Made by a program: the position numbers and the translations under genes
Assembly: GCF_907164915.1 (NCBI RefSeq)
Contig: NC_061869.1
Span: 38,130,840 to 38,194,839 of the forward strand
Source of the DNA: Impatiens glandulifera
Lineage: Eukaryota > Streptophyta > Magnoliopsida > Ericales > Balsaminaceae
Length of the DNA stretch: 64,000 nucleotides
Reading direction: 5' to 3'
Notes under the pieces: generated by a model
Database searches by the model: none
The model's input: the letters and a program-made list of their open reading frames with translations, nothing else
Told to the model about the DNA's origin: nothing
In this document: positions 1 to 9,462 of the stretch, in pieces
Layout: the number at the start of each line of letters is the position of its first letter
Numbering within the stretch: the first letter of the stretch is position 1

Positions 1-65
1 ATGAAAGTCATCATTAAAAATAAAACAAATTATTGTTGGAATTTCAAAGCTTTTATGTCGGAACT

Positions 66-490
66 TAGGTGTGTAAACGAGTCAAGTCGAGTCGAGTCGA
101 GTACCATACTAGCTACTCGAACTTGACTTGATTTGTATTATAAATACTCGAACTCGATCGAGTATTTTAAATTTATACTCGAACTCGGCTAATTAACAAC
201 TTGAACTACTCAAGCTCTCGAACTTGAAAATTCAAAATTTAAATTTTATTAATTTAAATTACATATTTTCCTCGAAATTCATTTACTATTTTACCTGAAA
301 TGTGGAAGATGAAGTATGTGTAATATTAATTTTCTCTTTTAATTGTAAGAGAAAAAGAGAGAAAGGAGAAAATGATAAATATGTGGGAAGATGCTCACAT
401 AAATTAGAGAAAAATATTTAAGATTTTTATAACATAATATAAAGTTCGAAGTCGAGCTCGATTACAAAATCGAGCCACTCGAACTTGACA
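66..490. repeat. Possible non-autonomous hAT-like repeat
   Basis: An AT-rich block opens with GTGTAAACGAGTCAAGTCGAG and closes with inverted-looking CGAGTC/GACTCG and CTCGAAC motifs near 440-490. Short GAGTCGAGT units face ACTCGAACTTGA units across the block. Plant non-autonomous hAT elements often begin with GGTGTAAACGAG-type ends, which is the only reason for the call. I could not find a clean right terminus or an 8-bp duplication. Confidence 0.3.
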
Positions 491-494
491 TCTT

Positions 495-638
495 ATGGAT
501 TCGACTAATGTTGGAGGATCCCCAAATGAAGGAGTAACGAATTCGGAAGCCCTAGACCCTTATCTGATTGGCCAGTTTCACCAATTCCGTTCAGTAGCAA
601 TTGCTCATGTACTAAGACAAATTAATTACACCCTCTAG
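495..638 (+). CDS. Small open frame (47 aa), possible terminal exon or gene fragment
   Basis: An ATG-initiated 47-codon frame ends in TAG. The peptide contains the segment ALDPYLIGQFHQFRSVAIAH, which has ordinary, non-repetitive composition unlike the surrounding AT-rich DNA. It directly abuts the hAT-like block on its left. It may be the last exon of a gene lying left of the window, or a captured fragment. I do not recognise the family. AT-rich sequence with 3'-UTR character follows to about 830. Confidence 0.25.
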   Translation: MDSTNVGGSPNEGVTNSEALDPYLIGQFHQFRSVAIAHVLRQINYTL

Positions 639-1059
639 TTATGTATCTGTGTGCTATATATAATATATAGATAGATGTTCTACCTTTTATTTGATTGGCA
701 TCATCTTCAAGTACAAACACATTTATTTCATTTTCATTTGCTCTATATATGTCATGTATTATATGAATCAAGTATTATACAATTTAGAACAAAACATCAA
801 AAATAGCTCATAAAGCCAACATCATATTATTCCCATTTTATGTGCATATTCACATCAACCCTATGCTCCAAGTTGTTAAGGGTTTTGACTCTAAAAGCCT
901 CAAAATTATAGATCTCTTGCGTCTTGTTTGCACCAGTGGCAGTGAGACTTATTTTTAATGTGCCAGAAGTGGAGCGTTTTCGCCGCTTGTCAGACAAGCT
1001 AGTAGTCCGATTGGTTATAAAAAAATAGGTGTGATAAATACAACGAATGTTTAGCGAAA
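639..1059. other. AT-rich spacer without recognised gene
   Basis: There is no convincing coding frame, RNA gene or repeat here. Reading frames in this stretch have no family resemblance and are interrupted on both strands. Confidence 0.4.
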
Positions 1060-1088
1060 GCAAGGCCACGAATCCTACGTGGCCTTGC
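1060..1088. repeat. Perfect 11-bp hairpin, 7-nt loop
   Basis: GCAAGGCCACG at 1060-1070 and its exact reverse complement CGTGGCCTTGC at 1078-1088 flank the loop AATCCTA. It sits directly before an A-rich and then pyrimidine-rich leader. It could be a terminal or subterminal motif of the MULE that follows, or a footprint of an older element. Confidence 0.6.
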
Positions 1089-1202
1089 CAGCTAGGAGAG
1101 AGAAAAAGCAAAAAAAAAAGGGAAAAAAAAAATTATTTCTGTATTTCTGCATATCCTCTTTCACCATTTTTGCATTTCTTTCTCTCTCTGAAACGTATCC
1201 GG

Positions 1203-1315
1203 CATCATTTATTTCTCTTCTCCGGCTGCATTTATTTCTCTTCTCTGGTTACATTTATTTCTTTTCTCCGGCTGCATTTACTTCTTTTCTCCGGCTGCAT
1301 TTACTTCTCTATGGT
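1203..1315. repeat. 23-bp tandem repeat in pyrimidine-rich leader
   Basis: Roughly four and a half copies of a unit close to CATTTATTTCTCTTCTCCGG plus CTG lie in the presumed 5' leader of the FAR1-type transposase gene, about 100-200 bp before its ATG. Confidence 0.7.
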
Positions 1316-1410
1316 ATCCTTTTTAAGGATCTTTTTTTATAGATCTAGGGTTTAGATTTTACAGATCTAGGGTTTACATTTTACAGATGTATTTAAGAAT
1401 TTAAAGGTTT

Positions 1411-4400
1411 ATGGATTTATTTCAGAACTATTTGAACTTTCAGGAAACTGAAGCACCGAACTTGAACAACCCAGTAGATGAAGAACTTAACCTGAACAGA
1501 TCCACCCCTGTTGAACCCGAAAGATACCCGATTGCCCGATTGGTATAAAAAATGTAATTTCAATGTGTCAAAATGTCCCAAAACCTACCATTTCTGGACC
1601 TAAAGAGGGTCATTTAGGGTCCCGAAATGGGTGATTTCGGGACAAGAAATGGTCTTTCCTTGTCCCAAAATGGGTGGTTCCAGGACAAGAAAGGGTCATT
1701 CCTTGTCCCGAAATGGTTGGTTTCGGGACAAGAAAGAACCGACCCTTTCTTGTCCCGAAATGGGTGGTTTCAGGACAAAAAATGTTGTGTTTCGGGACAA
1801 AAAATGTTGTGTTTCGAGAGACCTAAAATAGTTGGTTTCGGGACCCTTTCTTGTCCCGAAATGAGTGGGTTCGGGACCCTTTCTTATCCCGAAATGGGTG
1901 GTTTCGGGACAAGAAATAGTCCTTCCTTCTCCCAAAACCATTTCGGGACAAAATTTGTTGTGTTTCGGGACCCGAAATGTGTTGTTTCGGGACCTGAAAT
2001 GTGTTGTTTCGGGACCCGAAAGGGTGGTTTCAGGACCCGAAAGTGTTGTTTCAGGACCCAAAAAGGAGGTTTCAGGACCCGAAAGGGTGGTTTCGGAACT
2101 CAAAAGGGTGGTTTCAGGACCTGAAAGGGTGGTTTCAGGACCTGAAAGGGTGGTTTCAGGACCTAAAAGTGTGGTTTAGGGACCCGAAAGTATGGTTTAG
2201 GAACTTTTTTCTTACGGTTGCACTTAATTTTTGGAATCACATTCCCAATGTTGGAATGACATTTTCCTCCAAAGAACAACTTCTTGAATTCTACACATCA
2301 TATGCCCACTTAACTAGATTCAGCATTACCAAGTTAGAGAGCAAAAATTTAGGTGTTTAGAGGAAATACTTCAGCGTTGGTTGTGCCAAGAGTTTTATGA
2401 AAGAATCGAAAGCCAAAAATAAGTTTAATCAGCCTAGACCAATAACGAAGACATATTGTAAAGTAAAGATTAATGTTGTTGTTCGAAATGAAGGGGAATA
2501 TGTGATAACAAGTATTTCTCTTGAGCACAACCATACATTAAACCCGAAGAGAATACGTCATGTTAGATCCTACAAAGTAATTGACGGAAATGTAAAGAGA
2601 AGATTGGATACAAACGATGAAGCTAGAATAACTGTGGACAAAACATTTCAATCACTTGTAGTTGGCTGGAGGGTATGAAAACATGTCTTTCGATGAGAGG
2701 ACATGTAGAAATTACGTTACAGAAGCACGAAGGTTGAGCTTAAGGAGTGGGGATGCTGAAGCACTCACTAATTATTTCTTAAGAATGCAAACCAGGAACT
2801 CAAACTTCTTCTACCTTATTGATTTGGACGAGGAATCCCGAATTAAAAACGTGTTTTGGGCAGATGGTAGGTGCAGGGCTGCCTTTGAAGATTTTCAAGA
2901 TGTTATCTCTTTCGATACAACCTATTTAACAAATCGCTATGACATGCCTTTCGCTCCATTTGTTGGTGTTAATCATCATGGTCAATCCATTTTGCTTGGA
3001 TGTGGGTTATTGTCAATTGAAGATTCAAATTCTTTCACTTGGTTGTTTAGAACTTGGTTGGAATGTATGGATGATAGACCTACAAATGCCATAATCACAG
3101 ACCAATGTCGAACCATGGCGATTGCAATTGAGAAGGTATTTCCTAAAACTCATCATCGATTTTGTTTGTGGCATATAATGAAGAAAATTCCTATAAAACT
3201 TGGAAGCCATACTAAATACCATCTAATAAAGAAGAGGCTGAAAAACATAGTATACAATTCCATAAATATTCAACAATGCGAAGAGGATTGGAATAGACTA
3301 ATTGAAGATTATCAGTTGGAAGATAATGTTTGGTTGAAATCTTTGTATTTGGAAAGATCTAAATGGATACTTGTTTATGTGAAAGGACAATTTTGGGCCG
3401 GGATGTCAACATCTCAACGGAGTAAAAGTATGAACGCCTTCTTTGATGACTACGTGTAGTCCAAAACATCCCTCAAACAATTCGTCGAGCAATATGATAG
3501 GGCTCTGTTGAGAAATATCGAGAGAGAAAAGAAATTGGATTTCCAATCGTTTAATTCTTTGATACACTGTTAGTGGATTTCCCTTTGAAAGACAATACCA
3601 AACCTTCTACTATCCAGATATATTTAGATTGGTTCAAGAAGAAGTTAGAGGTTTGATGTTGTGCGACATCTTAGCCATTGAAGAGGAAGGGTCAGCTTGT
3701 ATATTTAGAGTTGAGGAAATCATTTTGGGTGTTAATGGAGAACATGTAAGAGATGTTTCTTACAAAGTACATTACACCGAAATGGATTCCAATGTGTAAT
3801 GTCAATGTCGATTGTTTGAGTTCAGAGGTATTTTGTGTAGGCATATCATGGCTGTGTTGAAAAAAATGATGATGAATGAGGTACCAATGTATTGTATAAT
3901 GGACCGCTGGCGTAAAGATATTAAGCGTGGGCATCAAAATATTACCAACATTTATGATTCAGATATGTCTGTGGAAGAAAAAAAAACGTCACAATAGTCT
4001 AACTCGATTGATGCAAGAGGTTCAACAAGTTGGAGTAAAATCTGAAGTCAATTGTTCTTTTTGGATGAACGGATAAAAGGCTTGATGGAACAGTTTATGT
4101 CACTTAATCATGGAAACACTGAAGCATCTAAAGACCAAAGCACAGAAGCATCTCCATCTCCATCTCCATTTCAATCTCCCGCTACATCCATTTTGATACA
4201 CTCTCCTAACAAAGTTAGAAGTCGAGGATGACCACCAACAAAGAGGAAACAATCTTTAATTGAAAAAACCCCCAAGACTTCGAGATAAAAAAAGAAAGGA
4301 AATACGGCCACAACATCTACAGTTTTGGATTCAACACAACAACAACAATGGAATGATCCACTTTCAACTCAATTATCCTTCACATCACTTTTGTCCTCTC

Positions 4401-4450
4401 AAATATATGTCGAAGATAATGCGTGTGGGGATAACATTCAACGAAAATAG
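1411..4450 (+). pseudogene. FAR1-type MULE transposase pseudogene
   Basis: The first exon starts at ATG 1411 (MDLFQNYLNFQETEAPNLNN...) and ends before a GT at 1543. Intron 1 holds a minisatellite array. From about 2230 the frame shows, in order: a FAR1 DNA-binding region with the NVGMTFSSKEQLLEFY motif and HNHTLNP (2240-2660); the MULE transposase core with ISFDTTYLTNRY and IITDQC acidic residues (2662-3459); and a SWIM zinc finger CQC-RLFEFRGILCRH (about 3800-3850). The tail is Ser/Pro/Lys-rich. In-frame stops lie at 3457-3459, near 3570 and at 3797-3799 (just before CQC), so it is inactive. The RSES-type motif before NAFF reads RSKS, a lost acidic residue. An old FRS host gene is an alternative, but the adjacent Ulp1-like gene favours a MULE. 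Confidence 0.85.
1590..2205. repeat. Minisatellite array 1 (GGGTGGTTTCGGGACCCGAAA family)
   Basis: About 28 units of roughly 21 bp, each built around the near-palindrome TTTCGGGACCCGAAA. Variants such as CGGGACAAGAAA dominate the left part. The array lies in intron 1 of the transposase relic. The unit length is a multiple of three, so several frames stay open across the array; these should not be read as genes. Confidence 0.9.
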
Positions 4451-4554
4451 TAACTTATTTGAACATGTTGTCACTTTGAATATTTTTACATTTTTATCAT
4501 ATCTTTAACGAAGATAGTACTTATTTGATCATGTTGTTGTCACTTATTTTTATC
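4451..4554. other. Spacer after transposase stop
   Basis: Short AT-rich 3' flank of the transposase relic leading into minisatellite array 2. No further feature seen. Confidence 0.4.
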
Positions 4555-4995
4555 TATTTCGGGTCCCAAAACGATCCATTCAGGGTCCCAAAACCACCAT
4601 TTCGGGTCCTGAAACCACCCATTTTGGGACCCGAAACCACCCTTTTGGGTCTTGAAACCACCTATTTCGGGACCAGAAACCACCCATTTCGGGTCCCGAA
4701 ACGATCCATTCAGGTCCCAAAACCTCCCTTTTGGGTCCCGAAACCACCCATTCAGGTCCCGAAACCACCCTTTCGGATCCCGAAACCACCCTCTCGGATC
4801 CCGAAACACCATTTCGGGTCCTGAAACCACCCAATTTGGGTCCCGAAACCACCCAATTCGGGTCCCAAAACCACCCATTTCTTGTCCCGAAACACCATTT
4901 CGGGTCCCAAAACCACCCATTTCGGGACCTGAAACCACCCAATTCGGGTCCCGAAACCACCCATTTCGGGTCCCGAAACCACCCGCTTCTTGTTC
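4555..4995. repeat. Minisatellite array 2, inverted relative to array 1
   Basis: About 20 units of TTTCGGGTCCCGAAACCACCC, the reverse complement orientation of array 1. It lies between the 3' ends of the convergent transposase and protease genes. Arrays 1 and 2 therefore form a long, imperfect inverted repeat around the transposase exons. Confidence 0.9.
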
Positions 4996-6254
4996 TAAAA
5001 TGACGTTTTTTTAACTTAGATTATACTTGGTTTTCTTGTCCGAGTTTTATTGTCCTGAAATGACATTTTTTAACTTAGTTTATACTTTATACTTAGTTTA
5101 AATTAATTATAATTGAAGACTAGAAAATAATTGAAGACAAAAAAAATAATTGACTAAAATGTACTAAATTAATTAAGAGGTCATCTTTACATACATCTTA
5201 TACGTTTCAAGACAATCTACTTTTAAAATGTCGACAAACTTCTGTAAGATGTTCTTGATATTTTGGTTTAAATTTGAACGGATGATCATTGTAGTGTATT
5301 TGACTCGCAAAGCTTCAAGCATTCTCCTTGCCTACAAAAAATTATAATTCAGCGGTTATTAAAGATTTGTAAAACAAATAAAATGTGAAAATATGTAACT
5401 TACATTTTCTATCGTTATACCACACTCCCAATTTGCATCGCCCATGTAACTATGAATATGTCTCATACAGTATATTCCGCAATCCATTTTATTTGAACTG
5501 TCCTGCCAAGGTAATTTCAAAACATTGAACGGGAATTGGGCAATTTTGGTTGTGATCCCTAGGTCGATAGTTTTGAAGTACCCCACAACGTTTTGTACAT
5601 GTTTTACCAAAGAAGTTAATAAACACTTTAACATACATTATGTGTAAAAATTACTTCAGCATTACCAGTTTCCGAGTTGTGACATATTTATCATCACATG
5701 CTATATCTGGGTCTAGTGGGAGGTTGTCGAGGACTTCAATTACTTGGTTTCGCATATTGATGACAATAACATAATAGTGACTTTCATATAAATTTGGGAA
5801 ATATATCTGCAAAAATATCACCAAGATTCAGAAGACATATATGAGCAAGAATCAGATAATATAAAAAAATTGGACTTACCAGATTAGCAGTTTTCATGTA
5901 TTCGGTAGTTATTTCGAAAATTCTCATTTCTTCAATTATTCTTTCAATATAAATTTCTTTATGATTCCAAAAGTCTTGCAAATGAAATCAACATCACAAT
6001 AAGACAATTGGTTTAAACAACAATGAAAGATATAGAGACTTACAGAAACGACTGTCGAAAAAACTATTTTCCCTTCGGAAGATGATTTGCAGTGTTGACT
6101 GACCATGTTTTCCCACGCATCAATAATACCACTTTCAACATGGCATTCATTTTTCATGGATTGAAATTGCTCTATGTTGATATTGGTAAGCTCGGATACA
6201 TAGAATACTTCCTTCCTGAAACCACATAAAGAAGAAAACAAGTTAAAAATATTC

Positions 6255-6556
6255 ATTTCGGGTCCCGAAACCACCCTTTCGGGTCCTGAAACCACTCTTT
6301 CGGGTCCCGAAACCACACATTTTAGGTTCCGAAACAACACATTTCGGGACCATTAATTCAGCAAACATGATATAATCCCAATTTCGGGTCCCGAAACCAC
6401 ACTTTCGGAACCATTAATTCAACAAACATGATATAATCCCATTTTCGGGTCCCGAAACCACCCATTTCGGAACCCTTAATTCAGTCAAACATGATATAAT
6501 CCCACTTTCGGGTCCCGAAACCACACTTTCGGAACTCTTAATTCAGCAAACATAAT
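6255..6556. repeat. Minisatellite array 3 with 61-63 bp higher-order repeat, in protease intron
   Basis: The first part (6255-6345) has simple TTTCGGGTCCCGAAACCACC units. It then passes into about three longer units of 61-63 bp, each combining AATTCAGCAAACATGATATA, ATCCC and one TTTCGGGTCCCGAAACCAC unit. The array lies within the intron between protease exons 6735-6591 and 6215-6044. Confidence 0.85.
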
Positions 6557-6950
6557 ATAACCGACATGAAACTAAGAAAGCTTGATTTACCTCGCATTCT
6601 GATCATCTTCATTTGCATAAATGAACCCCACAACGACTTCATCTCGATAATATAACATGACAAAATCGAAGAAAGCTTGATTTCTTTGTTTGTTCTTAAT
6701 CATATATTGACATTGAAGGCGTGCTGGAAGTTCCATGATATGTAGGGGATATTTTTTTTATTTTTGGGGAGCAACCAATTCTCTTTCTGCGACTTCATCA
6801 ATTTGGGCAGACTCGAAGATCTTCGGCTTCTTCTGCATCATATATAGAGATTTAAGGCGTGCTGAAATTTTCATATGTCGCACGAGATTTCTCCTTCTTT
6901 TTCTTGGAGACGCCTCTTTTTCAGGTACTTCCTCTTCCTCTTCGAGACCC

Positions 6951-7085
6951 CCCTCTTGACCCCCCTCTTTTTGACCGGCCTCATTTTGACCCCCCTCAGT
7001 GTGACCGGCCTCATTTTGACCCCCCTTAGTGTGACCGGCCTCAGTGTGACCCCCCTCAGTGTGACCCCCCTAATCATGACCCCCC
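6951..7085 (-). repeat. 15-bp tandem repeat encoding a pentapeptide (EGGHT/EAGQN) run
   Basis: On the minus strand the protease frame reads about nine units of E-[G/A]-G-[H/Q]-[T/N/K], each 15 bp (GAGGGGGGTCACACT and variants). It is followed by a Glu-rich stretch and a basic PRKRRR cluster. One unit carries a TAG at 7070-7072. This is an expanded low-complexity linker ahead of the protease domain. Confidence 0.75.
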
Positions 7086-7644
7086 TCATCGTTTACCCCA
7101 TCTTTTACAGTGGGTGTTCGATCTTTGAAGTATCTGTGCATGGCATCCCTAAAATGTTTATTCCTGTCCATTGTTGTGTATATGATGTGGATGGCGTTGT
7201 CATACAATGGCATTGCATCCCAGCCTGAACTTAAAGATTCTAGTCTTCTCGTGGCTTTTTCAATAAACAATGTACATTTAGTAATCCACACCAAATTCTT
7301 TGTAAAACTCAGTCTATCTACGTCCGGAGTTGTCGTGTTCAGAGGTGTTACATTTAGAGGTGGTAGGCCATCATTCATAGGTGTTTAATTCCTTGGTTCT
7401 GACATCTTCCTAGGTGGTGTTGCCTTCTTAGGTTCTGCTGCTGCCTTTGGAGGCTCAGACACCCCCTCATCATTATCCTCCTCATTCATATCTTCCTCCT
7501 CGTTCTCCCCCACATCATTATCCTCATCATTCTCCCCCCACATCCCCGGTAGTGGAATTCGTCCCACAACGCTTCCACGTCCGAATCCTCCATTTTCCCA
7601 CTCTGTATCCAGCCTAAACTTCAACGTCGTTTCATTCCAAAATG

Positions 7645-7905
7645 ACAGTATGTGAAATGTCGGTCATGCCCCGATAACACATTTACCGCTGATGTGCGAG
7701 CATTACAAATACGAGAATTATGTAATACTCGCACATAATCATGTAATAATCGTGCGAGCATTACACGATTCTCGTATCTGTAATATTTTCACATCATCAT
7801 GTGAGCATTACACGATTCTCGCACATCGTGTAATGCTCGCACTTCAACGTATATAAAGTTTAATTTTGACCCTCGTTACAGATTCAAAGTGATGCATCAT
7901 CGTCT
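7645..7905. repeat. MULE-2 left terminal inverted repeat (outer part missing)
   Basis: Several GCGAGCATTACACGATTCTCG units occur in both orientations between 7695 and 7835, giving small cruciform-capable palindromes. The inverted partner is at 28240-28440. TATATAAAG at 7850-7858 followed by a leader with GTGAGT donor at 8219 suggests that this terminus drove inward transcription, as MULE terminal repeats commonly do. Confidence 0.7.
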
Positions 7906-8220
7906 TCTTCTTACTCACTCTATAAACCCTAGATACAGAGTTGTTACAATATCTCACCGTGAAAGTTGCAAAGAGAGATCGAGAAGGAGAAGGAGAAGGA
8001 TTCTCCAACCGTCGCTAACTCTGTCAATAGTACCGGTACTATAACATTATTCTCGCATTCTATTAGTTTATACGATCAATGTAAGTTTCTTCAATTACTA
8101 TGGTCTAGGTTGTGAATCTTCTTCTTCAGACAATATTTCTAACTTTCTAAGTCGCACTCTGCAGAACGGCTCAATCTCCGTCCAGCGATCCATCCCTCTT
8201 TCAGCCTCCAGGCTCCAGGT
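7850..8220 (+). promoter_or_regulatory. Putative inward promoter and spliced leader of MULE-2
   Basis: A TATATAAAG box lies at 7850. A pyrimidine- and GA-rich untranslated leader follows, ending at CTCCAG|GTGAGT (donor at 8219). The position just inside a MULE terminal repeat and the direction toward the captured TVP38-like fragment support a promoter role. There is no expression evidence. Confidence 0.4.
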
Positions 8221-8924
8221 GAGTTTCTGAGCGTCGTCGTTATACATAGAGCATTGATTTTTAAATCTTTGTTTTTTTTAATTGTTAGTCTATTATGTTA
8301 TAATGTTAGTTAACTTAGTTTATGTTATAATTTTAGTTTATAAATGCTTAGATTGGATAATGCTAGTAGTCAGATTGTTGGAATTATAAATTTGAAATGC
8401 TTCGATAATGATTAGTTTACTGTTTATGTTAGACTGTTCTATTAGGGTTAAATGTATACATTGTGTATTCTAATTGTTAAACTAAAGAGAGAAAGATTGT
8501 ATTGAATTTTTATTCATGGTTACATAGATTATGTATATTATATAGACATTATAATTGAAATATATAATATAATATTGATATTATCACAATTTATAATGTT
8601 GTGATAATATCTTACAAATATAATATATTATACTCTAACAAGACGGTTCTATTAAGGTTAAATGTATACAATGTGTATTCTAACTATTAAGCAAAAAACA
8701 TAAATTATTATAGGTATGATAGATTATTCTCATTTGATTGAATTTTCCATTGTTTTATATTTTGCCCAAATTTTGTTTCCTTTTTCTTCTTGTCCTGACA
8801 TTGGGGGATGTTCTTTAGGTATGTCCTAAGTATGCATGCTTTTGTGAATATGATTATGACATAGCAACTTATCTGTTCATAAGATTGTATCTCAATTATC
8901 TAATAGTTATTATGTCTTCTCGCA
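8221..8924. other. Intron-like AT-rich stretch with duplicated flanks and hairpin
   Basis: No coding sequence is seen. About 55 bp at 8432-8490 (TTCTATTAGGGTTAAATGTA...) recurs at 8643-8700, flanking an AT-rich segment. That segment contains a perfect 13-bp hairpin (GATATTATCACAA at 8577-8589, complement at 8599-8611). It could be a small MITE-like insertion within the leader intron. Confidence 0.45.
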
Positions 8925-9457
8925 GGAAGATCATTTAAGTTTAAAGAAAGTTATTTCCTTAGAAATTTCTTAGCTAAAGACAAATCTAGTGGGAAGAAGA
9001 TGATGTCAAGGATGTGATGGAGTTCTGTGTTGGTGGTTGTAATGATAATTTCAGTCGTAATTGCATTAAGCAAGAAGTATGGAGGAGGGGAGTCGATGAA
9101 CAAAGATACAATGTTGCATATGCTGAAGGAGATGCCAAATCGACTTGGAGTTTGGGCCATACCAGCCTATGTGGCACTCCACACTGTAACCCTAGCTCTC
9201 TGTCTTTCTTATGCCATCTTCTTTGAGGCGAGTGCTTCTCTTCTGTTTGGTTTCCTTCCTGCAGTTTTTTTTGTCTTCTCAGCCAAAATTCTTGGAGCTT
9301 CTCTATCATTTTGGATTGGAAGGTAAAAAATGCAAACTTGAATCTTTCTCAGAATTGACAACATAATGATGATGTCTTGGTATTCATTTTGTTATATTTT
9401 CAGGATGGTATTTATAAGGTCGAGATCTTCCATAGAATGGGCTCATAAAAACATATA

Positions 9458-9462
9458 CTTTA
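9458..9462. repeat. Target-site duplication CTTTA (left), Copia A
   Basis: CTTTA immediately precedes TGTTAGG of the LTR and recurs at 22989-22993 directly after the other LTR end. A 5-bp duplication is typical of Copia integrase. Removing the element and one copy restores a continuous TVP38-like frame. Confidence 0.95.

Larger units (their letters stand above)
5173..7624 (-). pseudogene. Ulp1-like C48 cysteine protease gene of the MULE, multi-exon, broken
   Basis: Exons readable on the minus strand: about 7624-6735 (acidic and low-complexity N-terminus), 6735-6591, 6215-6044, about 5980-5880, about 5813-5656, 5634-5404 and 5331-5173. Donors GTAAAT at 6590 and GTAAGT near 6043, 5879 and 5403 support them, as do acceptors TTTCAG at 6216 and GTAG at 5332. 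The SUMO-protease-like catalytic set is visible: His in ESHYYVIVINM, Asp in EVLDN, Gln in LPWQDSS and Cys in KMDCGIYC. The upstream FIYANEDDQNA and IDAWENM segments match the usual MULE-linked Ulp1 proteins. In-frame stops at 7385-7387, 7070-7072 and 6758-6760 hit only the N-terminal part; the protease exons read through without a stop. Its function in transposition is unknown. Confidence 0.75.
1000..7640. mobile_element. MULE-1: decayed Mutator-like element with FAR1-type transposase and Ulp1-like protease
   Basis: Two convergent gene relics define the element: a FAR1/MULE transposase on + (1411-4450) and a C48 Ulp1-like protease on - (7624-5173). MULEs that carry an Ulp1-like protease beside the transposase are a known plant class. 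Minisatellite arrays of one 21-bp family occupy an intron of each gene and the space between them. Terminal inverted repeats are not resolved. The right end directly abuts the MULE-2 terminal repeat near 7645, so the right terminus was probably lost. Outer limits are estimates. Confidence 0.65.

Noticed and set aside
827..1111. 94-codon minus-strand frame
   Set aside because: No family resemblance, spans the hairpin and A-rich leader of MULE-1.
1627..2179. Several overlapping open frames of about 100-165 codons in the first minisatellite array
   Set aside because: They arise because the unit length is a multiple of three; peptides are repetitive in every frame and lie in an intron of the transposase relic.
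4525..5014. Open frames on both strands with GPETTHFGSRNHP-type repeats
   Set aside because: Same minisatellite artefact, between the two convergent MULE genes.
6871..7089. Arg/Val-rich frame (RGVTLRGVTLRPV)
   Set aside because: An alternative frame of the 15-bp repeat inside the Ulp1-like gene; the E-G-G-H-T frame is the one continuous with the rest of the gene.
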